From Mucilaginibacter sp. (GTDB lineage Bacteria; Bacteroidota; Bacteroidia; Sphingobacteriales; Sphingobacteriaceae): 30,324 nt of DNA. The stretch lies in NCBI GenBank assembly GCA_028288315.1, contig JAQBNY010000040.1:1-30324 (forward strand), written 5' to 3'. Shown here piece after piece: positions 1 through 8,060 of the stretch. The position numbers and the translations under genes are program-made. The notes under the pieces were generated by a model. It did not search any database and was not told where the DNA came from. It was given only the letters and a program-made list of their open reading frames with translations. How positions within the stretch are numbered: position 1 is the first letter of the stretch; the number at the start of each line of letters is the position of its first letter.

Positions 1-186
1 AAAAGAGAATTCAGAGCATTGTGGATACAACGTATCAATGCAGGCGCTCGTCAGCATGGTATCTCTTACTCACAGTTAATAGGTAAATTAGCTGCTAAAG
101 AAATAGGCTTAAACCGTAAAGTATTAGCTGATTTAGCAATGAACCACCCAGATGCTTTTAAAGCAATTATTGACGCTGTGAAATAA
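1..186 (+). CDS. rplT: 50S ribosomal protein L20, C-terminal part
   Basis: The window opens inside this gene and reads in frame 1 to a TAA stop. The 61 visible residues run from KREFRALWIQRINAGARQHG to IIDAVK. This is the conserved C-terminal half of L20, a 23S rRNA-binding protein that nucleates early assembly of the large ribosomal subunit. The family is usually about 115 residues, so roughly the first half lies upstream of the window. In most bacteria rplT follows infC and rpmI, but these cannot be seen here. A strong terminator follows 24 bases after the stop, so this is the end of its operon. Confidence 0.95.
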   Translation, partial: KREFRALWIQRINAGARQHGISYSQLIGKLAAKEIGLNRKVLADLAMNHPDAFKAIIDAVK

Positions 187-210
187 GAATCACACACATT
201 CTTTATAAAC

Positions 211-235
211 AAAGGCCCCGTTTTTCGGGGCCTTT
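211..235. terminator. Intrinsic terminator after rplT, probably bidirectional
   Basis: A perfect 10-bp stem (AAAGGCCCCG / CGGGGCCTTT) with a TTTTT loop is followed by a T-rich stretch. It sits between the rplT stop at 186 and the convergent stop of the next gene at 244, so it can end transcription from both sides. Confidence 0.9.
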
Positions 236-243
236 GTTGTTTA

Positions 244-1101
244 TTATAAAATTCCTCTTCCATCTGCAGGAGGTTGCTGCCCTCTATCAGTACTGTAGGG
301 CGATTGTTCATCCTGCTCAGTATTTTGCTCGGGCGCGTCATTAACAATTGTTTCCTCTATTATAATGCCAACAGGTTGCTGCTGCTCGTTATAATCAGCA
401 TCCCTGTCTTCAATATCCATATATTGTTTAAAGTTGCGTACATCATTATCTACCATGTTTTTAAACACAGGGTTTAATACATGTGCAATGCCACCACCAA
501 AACCACCTGCTGGCGGGCGATAGGAGATAACAATATCTACAAGTGTACCATCACCTTCCGGGCTATCCTGAAAGCGTACTTTGCCGGCATTATCTATCAT
601 AGAATTAGGTAATGAGCTCCAGCCAATACTATAGCCGGGCTCGTCTCTAACAATTTCTGCATCCCAATTTACTTTGGCTGCGCCGGTAGGCAACTTTAAA
701 ACCCAGTGTGAACGGGTATCGTCAATTACTTCCACACTCTCTAGGTGTTTCATAAATAAAGGCAAGTTATCCAGCTTGCGCCAAAAGTTATATACCTGCT
801 GGCGTGGCTTATTAATTAAGAATGATGATCGGATGTTCACATTCACCGGCTCGGTAGAATTACGGCCCATGCGTGTATAAAGTTCGCAATGCCCAGTAAG
901 GCCACGGTTTAGCAAATAGCCACTTGCACCCAACTTAATGATGCTACTAAAAGGGCTCTTAAAAATTCCTTTAAAGCCCGACAATGCTAATTTAACTCCA
1001 CTGGCTACTGAAATGATACGTTCGGCTTGTGAAAGATTAATATTGTCTTGTTGCTCAATAACACCTTCCCGCCATCTATGTTGTACTGCTGCTGTTGTCA
1101 T
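244..1101 (-). CDS. DUF2892-like / SRPBCC (START-like) protein
   Basis: This 285-residue protein has two parts. Residues about 22-75 are hydrophobic and glycine-rich (SVASGVKLALSGFKGI, then GASGYLLNRGLTGHCELY), as in DUF2892 inner-membrane segments. Residues about 90-240 resemble the polyketide cyclase/COQ10 SRPBCC fold: SSFLINKPRQQVYNFWRKLD opens the domain, and LPLFMKHLESVEV and WDAEIVRDEPGYSIGWSS follow in the expected order. Such domains bind hydrophobic ligands, but the ligand of this family is not known. The last 45 residues are acidic, Gln-rich and probably disordered. The gene is convergent with rplT and divergent from the cobalamin-controlled operon. The fold call is fairly secure; no specific function is claimed. 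Confidence 0.8.
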   Translation of the reverse strand: MTTAAVQHRWREGVIEQQDNINLSQAERIISVASGVKLALSGFKGIFKSPFSSIIKLGASGYLLNRGLTGHCELYTRMGRNSTEPVNVNIRSSFLINKPRQQVYNFWRKLDNLPLFMKHLESVEVIDDTRSHWVLKLPTGAAKVNWDAEIVRDEPGYSIGWSSLPNSMIDNAGKVRFQDSPEGDGTLVDIVISYRPPAGGFGGGIAHVLNPVFKNMVDNDVRNFKQYMDIEDRDADYNEQQQPVGIIIEETIVNDAPEQNTEQDEQSPYSTDRGQQPPADGRGIL

Positions 1102-1250
1102 AATTTATCTTTTTAAAATAAACAGCTAAATAAGCGGCAGGTTTTCTTTTAACGGATTTTATTTTCGCCTATGGTAAGTAAATTTAGTTAAATCTGGCGG
1201 GTGTCTTTAGGTGGTTTAATATTTTCATTTATCTAAATAAACAATGTTAG

Positions 1251-1280
1251 TTGTGATTGTTAATAGTTGTAGTACATTTG
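1251..1280 (+). promoter_or_regulatory. Bacteroidetes-type promoter for the cobalamin operon
   Basis: TTG at 1251-1253 is followed by 19 bases and then TACATTTG at 1273-1280. This matches the -33 TTG and -7 TAnnTTTG elements read by the Bacteroidetes primary sigma factor. The predicted start, about 7 bases further on, falls right at the 5' edge of the riboswitch. Confidence 0.7.
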
Positions 1281-1287
1281 CACTGCT

Positions 1288-1475
1288 TTAGGTTTTTGTT
1301 ATAGAATATTTCTATAACAGAATTAAAAGGGAATATGGTGTAAATCCGTAACTGTCCCGCAGCTGTAAGCTCTATTAACCAAAGTCTATTCAAAATGTCA
1401 CTGTTCCTATAAGGAATGGGAAGACAAGACCAAGGGGAGCAAGTCAGAATACCTGCCTCAGCACAATATTATTCA
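1288..1475 (+). promoter_or_regulatory. Cobalamin (B12) riboswitch
   Basis: The leader carries the hallmark blocks of the adenosylcobalamin riboswitch in order: GGGAATATGGTGTAAATCC near 1330, ACTGTCCCGCAGCTGTAAGC at 1351-1370, a variable arm with the hairpin CTGTTCCTATAAGGAATGGG, GACAAGACC, and the B12 box AGTCAGAATACCTGCCT at 1442-1458. A small hairpin downstream (AGCTTTC...GAAGCT, about 1477-1496) could be part of the expression platform. The family normally turns off B12 uptake or synthesis genes when cobalamin is plentiful, which fits the TonB receptor beginning about 100 bases later. Confidence 0.95.
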
Positions 1476-1577
1476 TAGCTTTCGGGGATTGAAGCTTGGA
1501 TGTGAATGCTCTTCTGTAAGCAGTGTATTTCCATTCCTGTATTTTCCCTCATTAGCTATTTATTTATAACAATTAGC

Positions 1578-3605
1578 ATGAGGCACAAAAGTTCAATTAT
1601 TTTAAGCAATTCGTTACCCGCCATAAGCTGCATACTTGTGCTTATGTGCCTGCAACTTATCAGCTATAAAACATTTGCACAAAGCGATACCACTAAAAAG
1701 CTTAAAGAAGTTACCTTTAAAGCAACCACAGCATCGAAAGTTCAAACACTTACACCCACACAGCAGATTACCAATAAAGATTTTGCACGGTACAGCGCTT
1801 TTAGTGTTGCCGATGCTGTACGTAACTTCTCAGGAGTAAATATTAAAGATTACGGCGGAATTGGAGGCTTGAAAACTATATCTGTACGTAGCCTGGGTGC
1901 AAACCATACCGCGGTTTTGTTTGATGGTATACAACTAAACGATGCGCAAAACGGGCAAATAGACCTAAGTAAATTTAACCTTAACAACGTACAGGAAATT
2001 GCAGTGTACAATGGCCAGCCTGCAAACCTGCTACAGCCTGCACGTTCATTTGCATCGGCAAGTGTTTTGAGCATTAAAACCATACAGCCTGCATTAACCT
2101 TGCAAAAGCCTTATCAGATACAGGCAGGAGTGAAGGGTGGTTCGTTTGGGTTAGTAAACCCATACCTGCAATGGCAGCAACGTATTAGTAAGCGATGGTC
2201 ATTTATAGCTAACGCGAATTATGTATATGCCAACGGCCAGTATAAATACAAGGTAGATGGTGATGGATCTGATACCTTAGCCATCCGCAGAAACGGTGAT
2301 GTAAGATCATTGCAAACGGATGCCGCTTTATACTGGACAAAAAGCGACAGCAATAAGTTCAACATTCATGTTAATTACTATAACTCTAAACGAGGTTTGC
2401 CTGGGGCTGTCATATTTTATAACCCATATGCCAGTCAGCGTTTAGAGAACAACGATATTTTCGCACAAGCAACTTATGAACATACCTGGCAAAGTAGTTT
2501 ACGCTTATTAGTAAACACTAAACTATCCCAGTTGAAAACCCGCTACCTTGATCCTGAGTTTTTAAACCAGCAGGGAGGCTTAGATCAGCATTATAATCAA
2601 AAAGAGGCTTATCAGTCGGTTGCGCTGGCTTATCACCTCACTCCAGACTGGGAAATATCATACGCTGCCGATGCATCTTATATAAAAATGGATGCAGATA
2701 TTTATAACTATGCTTACCCCTCAAGGTTCACGTTATTAAATGTTTTGGCAACTAACTTTACAAAAGGCAGGTGGCAGTTGCAGGGAAATCTCTTACAAAC
2801 CAATTTAAACGAAATGGTTGAAAAAGGGGTAGCTTCAAAATCGAGTTCGGTATTATCACCAACGTTAATGGCAACTTTAAAGCCATTTGATAACAGTAAT
2901 TTACAGATCAGAGCCTTTTATAAAAATATTTTCCGCGCGCCTACTTTAGATGAGCTTTATTTTTATGCCATTGTTCCGCGTACCATAAAACCCGAGTTTG
3001 TAAAGCAATATGATGTAGGTATTACCTGGACTAAAAACTTAAATAACTTACTGGAATACATCACCTTAACTACCGATGCCTATTATAATGCTGTAAGTAA
3101 TAAAATACTGGCAGTGCCTAATAAAAACCCGGCTATATTTTCGTTCAGTAATATTGGTAAGGTTGATATTAAAGGGGTTGACGTTGGATTAAAAACTCAA
3201 ACCAAACAACAAAACGGCTGGCGCGGATTGCTAAGCGCAAACTATACCTATCAGCAGGCAATAGATGTAAGCGATCCTGCATCATCAACCTATCAAAATC
3301 AAATACCTTATACCCCTAAAAACACATTGGCATTAAACGCGGGTGTAAATTATAAACAATTGGGTGTTTATTACAATCACATTCTGTCTTCCTCAAGATA
3401 TTATACTGGCAACAATGTGCCAGATTATTATGTGCCGGGCTACTCTGTAAGTGATGCATCAGCAGTGTACAATTTCATCACCGGTAAGCTTCCGGTTACG
3501 GCCTCGGTTGAGGTAAATAACCTTTTCAATAAAAATTATTCAATCATCAGAAGCTTCCCTATGCCGGGGCGCTCATATCGTCTATCAATTCAAATAACAA
3601 TTTAA
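1578..3605 (+). CDS. btuB: TonB-dependent cobalamin receptor, BtuB-like
   Basis: This is an outer-membrane beta-barrel receptor that would bring corrinoids into the periplasm using TonB energy. I chose the ATG at 1578 rather than the longer frame opening at 1506, because MRHKSS starts a clean signal peptide ending near KTFAQ. This leaves 675 residues. Next comes a TonB-box-like EVTFKA, then the plug domain (SVADAVRNFSGVNIKDYGGI, ISVRSLGANHTAVLFDGIQL), then a long barrel rich in alternating aromatic residues. The barrel closes with the usual NNLFNKNYSIIRSFPMPGRS. The cobalamin riboswitch just upstream makes B12 or a related corrinoid the likely substrate. The gene is 10 bases from the BtuG-like lipoprotein gene and surely co-transcribed with it. 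Substrate is inferred from context. Confidence 0.9.
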   Translation: MRHKSSIILSNSLPAISCILVLMCLQLISYKTFAQSDTTKKLKEVTFKATTASKVQTLTPTQQITNKDFARYSAFSVADAVRNFSGVNIKDYGGIGGLKTISVRSLGANHTAVLFDGIQLNDAQNGQIDLSKFNLNNVQEIAVYNGQPANLLQPARSFASASVLSIKTIQPALTLQKPYQIQAGVKGGSFGLVNPYLQWQQRISKRWSFIANANYVYANGQYKYKVDGDGSDTLAIRRNGDVRSLQTDAALYWTKSDSNKFNIHVNYYNSKRGLPGAVIFYNPYASQRLENNDIFAQATYEHTWQSSLRLLVNTKLSQLKTRYLDPEFLNQQGGLDQHYNQKEAYQSVALAYHLTPDWEISYAADASYIKMDADIYNYAYPSRFTLLNVLATNFTKGRWQLQGNLLQTNLNEMVEKGVASKSSSVLSPTLMATLKPFDNSNLQIRAFYKNIFRAPTLDELYFYAIVPRTIKPEFVKQYDVGITWTKNLNNLLEYITLTTDAYYNAVSNKILAVPNKNPAIFSFSNIGKVDIKGVDVGLKTQTKQQNGWRGLLSANYTYQQAIDVSDPASSTYQNQIPYTPKNTLALNAGVNYKQLGVYYNHILSSSRYYTGNNVPDYYVPGYSVSDASAVYNFITGKLPVTASVEVNNLFNKNYSIIRSFPMPGRSYRLSIQITI

Positions 3606-3615
3606 TACGCAAACT

Positions 3616-4689
3616 ATGAAACAATTTAAACTCAAAAGTCTATTATCCGCCATCGCGATACTTTCTGTATTGGCCTCTTGCCAAAAGGATAATAAGGTAA
3701 TAGTTAATCCACCTGCAGCAACAAGCGGGGTTTATGTGCTTAATCAGGGTAATTTTAATGCTAACAACAGCACGTTAAGTTTTTATGATTACGCTACAAA
3801 AAGCACTACTTCAGATATGTTTAGTGCGGCAAACGGAACCAAACTGGGTGATACTGGTAATGATGCCAAAATATACGGCTCAAAAATGTATATTGTAGTA
3901 AACGTTTCAAGTACCGTAGAGGTGGTTAATGTTAAAACTGCAAAATCTATCAAGCAGATAAAATTGTTCAACGGCGCTGTTGCCCGCCAGCCGCGATATG
4001 TTGTATTCAATAAAAACAAAGCCTATATATCATCTTATGATGGTACAGTAGCTGTAATGGATACCACAACTTTGGCAATTGAAAAATACATAACCGTAGG
4101 CCGCAATCCGGAACAAATGGTTGTATCAAACGGAAAATTATATGTAGCAAATTCTGGCGGATTAAGTTTCGGTAACCCTGATAAAACAGTGTCTGTTATT
4201 GATTTAAATACCTTAACAGAAACTAAAAAGATAGAGGTTATAGCCAACCCGTCAAGCATGGCTGCAGATAGCTATGGTAATGTTTATGTATTATCAAACG
4301 GCGATTATGCAACAATTTTACCTGGCATCACAATCATAGATAACACTACAGATGCAGTAAAAACACAAAGCCCAACACTGGGTAGCGCACACGCTAACTC
4401 AATATTAGTCGACGGTGATTTTGCTTACTTCTTAATGTCAGATAAGAAGGTGTTGGTTTACAATGTTAAAACTCAAACTGTAGCCAAAGCAAGCTTTATT
4501 ACTGATGGTACAGTGATAACAACCCCATATAGCATAGCCTATGACAGCACTACCGGCGAAGTATTTGTTACCGACGCTAAAGATTACGCATCAAACGGTG
4601 AGCTCTTTGCTTTTGATAAAGACGGCAAAAAGGAATATTCAATAACAACCGGCATTAACCCGGGAGCTATTGTTTTGGTTAATAAATAG
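3616..4689 (+). CDS. btuG: BtuG-like beta-propeller surface lipoprotein (YncE/DUF5074 type)
   Basis: The 357-residue product has a lipoprotein signal with the lipobox LASC and lipidated Cys22. The charged QKDNK that follows resembles the surface-export signal of Bacteroidetes lipoproteins. The rest is a repeated beta-propeller. Blades are visible as recurring segments such as GVYVLNQGNFNANNSTLSFY, KAYISSYDGTVAVMDTTTL, KLYVANSGG...VSVIDLNTL and NVYVLSNGDYA. In Bacteroides thetaiotaomicron, the propeller lipoprotein BtuG binds cobalamin very tightly and passes it to BtuB. The position directly after a riboswitch-controlled BtuB-like gene supports the same job here. Symbol assignment rests on context and fold, not on confirmed binding residues. 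Confidence 0.8.
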   Translation: MKQFKLKSLLSAIAILSVLASCQKDNKVIVNPPAATSGVYVLNQGNFNANNSTLSFYDYATKSTTSDMFSAANGTKLGDTGNDAKIYGSKMYIVVNVSSTVEVVNVKTAKSIKQIKLFNGAVARQPRYVVFNKNKAYISSYDGTVAVMDTTTLAIEKYITVGRNPEQMVVSNGKLYVANSGGLSFGNPDKTVSVIDLNTLTETKKIEVIANPSSMAADSYGNVYVLSNGDYATILPGITIIDNTTDAVKTQSPTLGSAHANSILVDGDFAYFLMSDKKVLVYNVKTQTVAKASFITDGTVITTPYSIAYDSTTGEVFVTDAKDYASNGELFAFDKDGKKEYSITTGINPGAIVLVNK

Positions 4690-4742
4690 GATTTTATATT
4701 ACAGTGTATTATCAATAAATTTGCCTTACATTCTTATTAATT

Positions 4743-5315
4743 ATGTCAATACAAAAAACCAACACCCGTAACATTGTACTTGTTTTAATGATTATTGCTG
4801 CAATGGCAATGCGTTTAGTGAGTTACAAATACCAGGTATTAAGCAATTTTACACCAATAGGGGCCATTGCCTTATTTGGCGGTGCATACTTTACCGATAA
4901 ATGGAAAGCTTATTTGGTACCGCTTGCCGCTTTGTTTGCGAGCGATATTCTTATCAACTATCTGTACACTTCAAAGTGGGTAATCTTTTACAGCGGTTCT
5001 GTATGGATGTATGGCTGCTTTGCTATAATGGTATTAATAGGTACATTCATTAAAAAAGTGAATGCATTTAACGTAGCTGCGGCATCATTAGCAGGTATTG
5101 CTGTGCACTGGTTAATTATGGATTTGCCATGGTTATACGGTACATTGTATCCGCATACCTTAGCAGGATATGGCCAGTCATTATTTAATGCTATCCCATT
5201 TGAGCAGAATATGGTTTTAGGCGATGTTTTGTTCGGTGCTATACTATTTGGTGGCTTTGAATTAGCTAAAAGCAAGTACACTGCTTTACAAACCAGGAAA
5301 CAACTGGCTTTGTAA
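4743..5315 (+). CDS. DUF6580-family membrane protein, candidate corrinoid permease
   Basis: This is a 190-residue integral membrane protein with about five or six hydrophobic segments (IVLVLMIIAAMAMRL, AIALFGGAYF, YLVPLAALFASDIL, WMYGCFAIMVLIGTF, VAAASLAGIAVHWLIM, MVLGDVLFGAILFGGFEL). The NFTPIGAIALFGGAYF motif near residues 35-50 is typical of the DUF6580 family. Size and topology resemble the substrate-binding S components of ECF vitamin transporters and the solitary B12 transporter BtuM, but this is only a structural analogy. It lies 53 bases after btuG, before the operon terminator, so it probably shares riboswitch control. A role in inner-membrane corrinoid uptake or salvage is inferred from that context. 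Cys92 is the only cysteine within the membrane part. Confidence 0.75.
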   Translation: MSIQKTNTRNIVLVLMIIAAMAMRLVSYKYQVLSNFTPIGAIALFGGAYFTDKWKAYLVPLAALFASDILINYLYTSKWVIFYSGSVWMYGCFAIMVLIGTFIKKVNAFNVAAASLAGIAVHWLIMDLPWLYGTLYPHTLAGYGQSLFNAIPFEQNMVLGDVLFGAILFGGFELAKSKYTALQTRKQLAL

Positions 5316-5331
5316 TTTCTGATATTTAAAT

Positions 5332-5370
5332 AAAAAAAGCGGTTTTGCCTTTGGCTCAGCCGCTTTTTTT
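5332..5370 (+). terminator. Intrinsic terminator of the cobalamin operon
   Basis: AAAAAAAGCGG pairs with CCGCTTTTTTT across a 17-base loop that itself contains a small GCC/GGC pair, and the stem ends in a run of seven T. It separates the riboswitch operon from the sirtuin gene that starts 24 bases later. Confidence 0.88.
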
Positions 5371-5393
5371 ATTGCATTTTAAGGCATATAAAT

Positions 5394-6074
5394 ATGAAGA
5401 GATTAGTAATACTTACCGGAGCTGGAATAAGCGCGGAGAGCGGCTTAAAAACCTTCAGGGATAGCGATGGGCTATGGGAGGGATATAATATTGAAGATGT
5501 TGCCACACCAGAAGCCTGGCAGCGCAATCCCGAACTAGTACAGGACTTTTATAACCAGCGACGCAAGTCGGTATTGGAAGCTGAACCTAACGCCGCGCAT
5601 TATGCACTGGCCGCGTTGCAAGATAAATATGACGTTACTATCATCACTCAAAATATTGATGACCTGCATGAGCGGGCCGGTTCAACCAGGGTGGTGCATT
5701 TGCATGGTATTATTACCCGGTCACAATCAAGCATCAAAGCTAATCTGACTTATCCTATTGACGGCTGGGAAATAAAAATGGGAGAGACCTGCGAATTGGG
5801 TTCACAGCTACGCGCCCATGTAGTTTGGTTTGGCGAAGCAGTGCCGATGATTGAAAAGGCGGCCGTTATTTGCTCTGAGGCTGATTTGTTTATATTGGTA
5901 GGCACTTCGCTTGCGGTATACCCGGCAGCAGGATTGATCAATTATGTACCGCGCGATGTAACCAAATATATTATTGACCCCAATATTCCAACTGTAGGTA
6001 ATAAACGCATTGTTGAAATGCCTTTTAAAGCCACCATAGGAGTACCTATGCTTGTTGATGAACTGATGGCTTAA
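5394..6074 (+). CDS. cobB: NAD-dependent protein deacylase (class III sirtuin) without zinc cysteines
   Basis: The 226-residue protein has the sirtuin NAD site (LTGAGISAESGLKTFRDSDG, residues 7-26; TQNIDDLHERAG, 85-96), the catalytic histidine in HLHG (His104), and the late WFGEAVP and GTSLAVYPAAG segments. Tyr53 and Arg56 in FYNQRR match the pair that lets SIRT5/CobB-type enzymes accept succinyl or malonyl lysine. The zinc module is unusual: where most family members carry four cysteines, this one reads SQSS...GETCELGSQLRAHVVWFGE with only Cys133. I believe related Bacteroidetes sirtuins share this, so it is probably not a broken gene. It would remove acyl groups from lysines using NAD+. It follows a terminator and is 56 bases before the PP-loop ATPase gene. 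Confidence 0.9.
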   Translation: MKRLVILTGAGISAESGLKTFRDSDGLWEGYNIEDVATPEAWQRNPELVQDFYNQRRKSVLEAEPNAAHYALAALQDKYDVTIITQNIDDLHERAGSTRVVHLHGIITRSQSSIKANLTYPIDGWEIKMGETCELGSQLRAHVVWFGEAVPMIEKAAVICSEADLFILVGTSLAVYPAAGLINYVPRDVTKYIIDPNIPTVGNKRIVEMPFKATIGVPMLVDELMA

Positions 6075-6130
6075 ATTACTCACTCTATTTCCCAATCACT
6101 AATTCGCTAACTCAAAATTCACTAATTAGC

Positions 6131-6847
6131 ATGATCCCTTGTATTTTTAACTGGAGCGGCGGCAAGGATAGCGCGCTGGCTTTATACTACAGCTTAAAGA
6201 ATCCTGAATTGGATATTCGTTATCTGGTCACTACAATAAATGATGCTGCCAACCGGATATCTATGCATGGCGTACGTGCCGAATTATTGATACACCAGGC
6301 CGAAAGTATTGGCATACCGCTTTACCAGATCCGCCTGCCGGAGATGCCCGGCATGGCAGAATATGATGAAGTGATGGGCGGGCATCTAGCCCGTTTTAAA
6401 AACGAAGGCATCACTCATTCCATCTTTGGTGATATCTTTTTGGAGGACCTGAAAAGCTACCGCGACGCCCGTTTGGCAGAGGTAGGAATGACCGGAATTT
6501 ACCCGCTTTGGAAACGCGATACACAGGAGTTAATTAATGAATTTTTATCCCTTGGATTTGGTACTGTGATAGCCTGCGTTCAGGAACGATTGGAAGAAAT
6601 AGTGGGGAAGGAGATAGACCAAAATCTTATAAATAATTTACCGGCTGATATAGATGTTTGCGGTGAAAATGGCGAGTTCCATACCTTTGCTTTTAAAGGC
6701 CCCATCTTTAAAAAAGAGATTAAATACAAAACAGGAGAGAGGGTTTTTAAAGAATATAAAACGCCTGAAAACACCGATGATTCCTGCATTTCTGCTAACT
6801 CAAAAAAACGCTCCGGATTTTGGTTTTGCGACCTTTTACCAGCCTAA
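6131..6847 (+). CDS. PP-loop ATPase, diphthine-ammonia ligase (Dph6/COG2102) family
   Basis: The 238-residue product begins with a PP-loop, NWSGGKDSALALYYSL (residues 7-22), which binds ATP and forms adenylated intermediates. The family-specific motifs SMHGVR, GDIFLEDLKSYRD, GIYPLWKRDT and CGENGEFHTFAFKGP follow in the right order. In archaea and eukaryotes the family makes diphthamide on elongation factor 2, but bacteria lack diphthamide, so the bacterial substrate is unknown. The last 20 residues (SGFWFCDLLPA) look like a conserved family tail. The gene is near the cobalamin operon but behind its terminator. A link with corrinoid salvage can be suggested but is not shown by this sequence. 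Confidence 0.85.
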   Translation: MIPCIFNWSGGKDSALALYYSLKNPELDIRYLVTTINDAANRISMHGVRAELLIHQAESIGIPLYQIRLPEMPGMAEYDEVMGGHLARFKNEGITHSIFGDIFLEDLKSYRDARLAEVGMTGIYPLWKRDTQELINEFLSLGFGTVIACVQERLEEIVGKEIDQNLINNLPADIDVCGENGEFHTFAFKGPIFKKEIKYKTGERVFKEYKTPENTDDSCISANSKKRSGFWFCDLLPA

Positions 6848-7063
6848 CTTCCCGTTTATTTGGCATATTAACTCACCAAATTAAATTTTTTATAAATACA
6901 TAAGTATATTATTTATAAATTAGTTATGTAGTTTTTATAAACTAAGTATTTATATAGATGGCAATTACGAGTCAACAAATCGATATTTAATATCAATTTA
7001 CAAAATATAATTTTGTTTTATTGTAATTGTTTAATTAAATTATTAATTATCAATTAGTTACGA

Positions 7064-7312
7064 TTAGTAATTGTATCTGTAATAGGTATCTTTAAAGTCT
7101 TTTAGCATTTCGGTAAAACGGGCTGAAACTGTTTTTAAAAATGCCTCATCAAGCAATTCAAAAACGCTGTTAACGCCGTCGGTCAGGTCCATCTCAGGCA
7201 GTTTATAAGTTTGCTCCAAAGCGCCTTTTTCTATCTTGATGATGAACTTTGCGTTCATGTTTAAAATGGATATTTTAAATTCTGGATGGGGGAGTTCTGC
7301 AATAATTCTCAT
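7064..7312 (-). CDS. Small conserved-looking hypothetical protein
   Basis: This encodes 82 residues from MRIIAELPHPEF to DTYYRYNY. It has no signal peptide or membrane segment. The composition is that of a small folded alpha/beta protein, with beta-like FKISILNMNAKFIIKIEKG followed by helical LTDGVNSVFELLDEAFLKTVSARFTEMLKDFKDTYY. I do not recognise a named family. It starts 10 bases after the CrtA-like gene on the same strand, so the two are probably co-transcribed. An AT-rich gene-free stretch (6848-7063) follows it. Confidence 0.7.
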   Translation of the reverse strand: MRIIAELPHPEFKISILNMNAKFIIKIEKGALEQTYKLPEMDLTDGVNSVFELLDEAFLKTVSARFTEMLKDFKDTYYRYNY

Positions 7313-7322
7313 GTTGTAAATT

Positions 7323-8021
7323 CTATTTTATCAATCCCTTTAAAGGGTCTTTTCCATACAATGTTCCGGTGCTTACAATTATTTGGAAGCGGGCAAAAAG
7401 CTCTTCACTGTACCAGCCTTCGCTGCGTGTTTTTTTAATCACTTCGGCATGTTGTTTACTGCCATAAGCAAAGGCTTTCATCTGCTCCATACTTTCCCAA
7501 ACAGAGAAAGTGGCCTGTCGGTAAACAGGTGCTTCGCCAACACCAATTGAGGTAATGTACCCCGGCGCGCCTGCCATTAAATTAGCCACCTCATCAACAT
7601 TCGACCAGAAGTTTTTTAGTCTGCTCATTTTTATAGTAGCACGAGTTAGTACTGCTATCGGACCGGTGTCAATTGCATTATTTGGTTTGCCAAATGGTTC
7701 CTTTCCATCCCACTTGCCATGGCTTTGCATGGGTTGGCATAGTACTGTCCAGGTTTCGGCGCCCAACAACTTCCACCATTTGGCTACGAACGATCTTTCA
7801 GCAAAGCGCTCATAATTGTCGCGGTCATCCCAAACGGCAAGCAGACCCCATTGTTGCCAATCAGGCTGCAGGTCAAAAGTACCATTACGGCCGCTGCCCA
7901 ATAGTTTCCAAAAACTACAACCATCCTGCAGCATCATAGGCAGGCGATGCACAGCCATTGCCAGTAAGGCAAATGGTACAAATGTCTTACGGTAACGTAC
8001 TATAGTGAGACTAACGATCAT
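7323..8021 (-). CDS. Spheroidene monooxygenase-like (CrtA family) protein
   Basis: The 232-residue protein contains the pattern of the CrtA family: MIVSLTIVRYRKTFVPFALLAMAVHR at the N-terminus, GRNGTFDLQPDWQQWGLLAVW, ERFAERSFVAKWWKLLGAETW in the middle, and APGYITSIGVGEAPVYRQATFSVW...HAEVIKKTRSEGWYSEELFARF at the C-terminus. In phototrophic proteobacteria CrtA adds a keto group to spheroidene. In non-phototrophic Bacteroidota the substrate is unknown, and no other carotenoid gene is in this window. It is divergent from the fRMsr gene and is followed by a small gene that probably shares its transcript. The family assignment is good; the reaction is uncertain. Confidence 0.8.
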   Translation of the reverse strand: MIVSLTIVRYRKTFVPFALLAMAVHRLPMMLQDGCSFWKLLGSGRNGTFDLQPDWQQWGLLAVWDDRDNYERFAERSFVAKWWKLLGAETWTVLCQPMQSHGKWDGKEPFGKPNNAIDTGPIAVLTRATIKMSRLKNFWSNVDEVANLMAGAPGYITSIGVGEAPVYRQATFSVWESMEQMKAFAYGSKQHAEVIKKTRSEGWYSEELFARFQIIVSTGTLYGKDPLKGLIK

Positions 8022-8060
8022 CTACTGCGAAATAAAATATTAAATATGATATTTAGCTTA

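Noticed and set aside
1506..1577. Longer N-terminus for the TonB receptor
   Set aside because: The extra 24 residues place a second hydrophobic segment before a complete signal peptide and begin within the riboswitch expression platform region.
5394..6074. Sirtuin as a pseudogene
   Set aside because: Although the zinc cysteines are absent, the frame is full length and every NAD-binding and catalytic motif is intact.
6848..7063. Possible small gene or RNA in the AT-rich gap
   Set aside because: The stretch is very AT-rich with no start plus coding pattern and no stable GC-containing hairpin.
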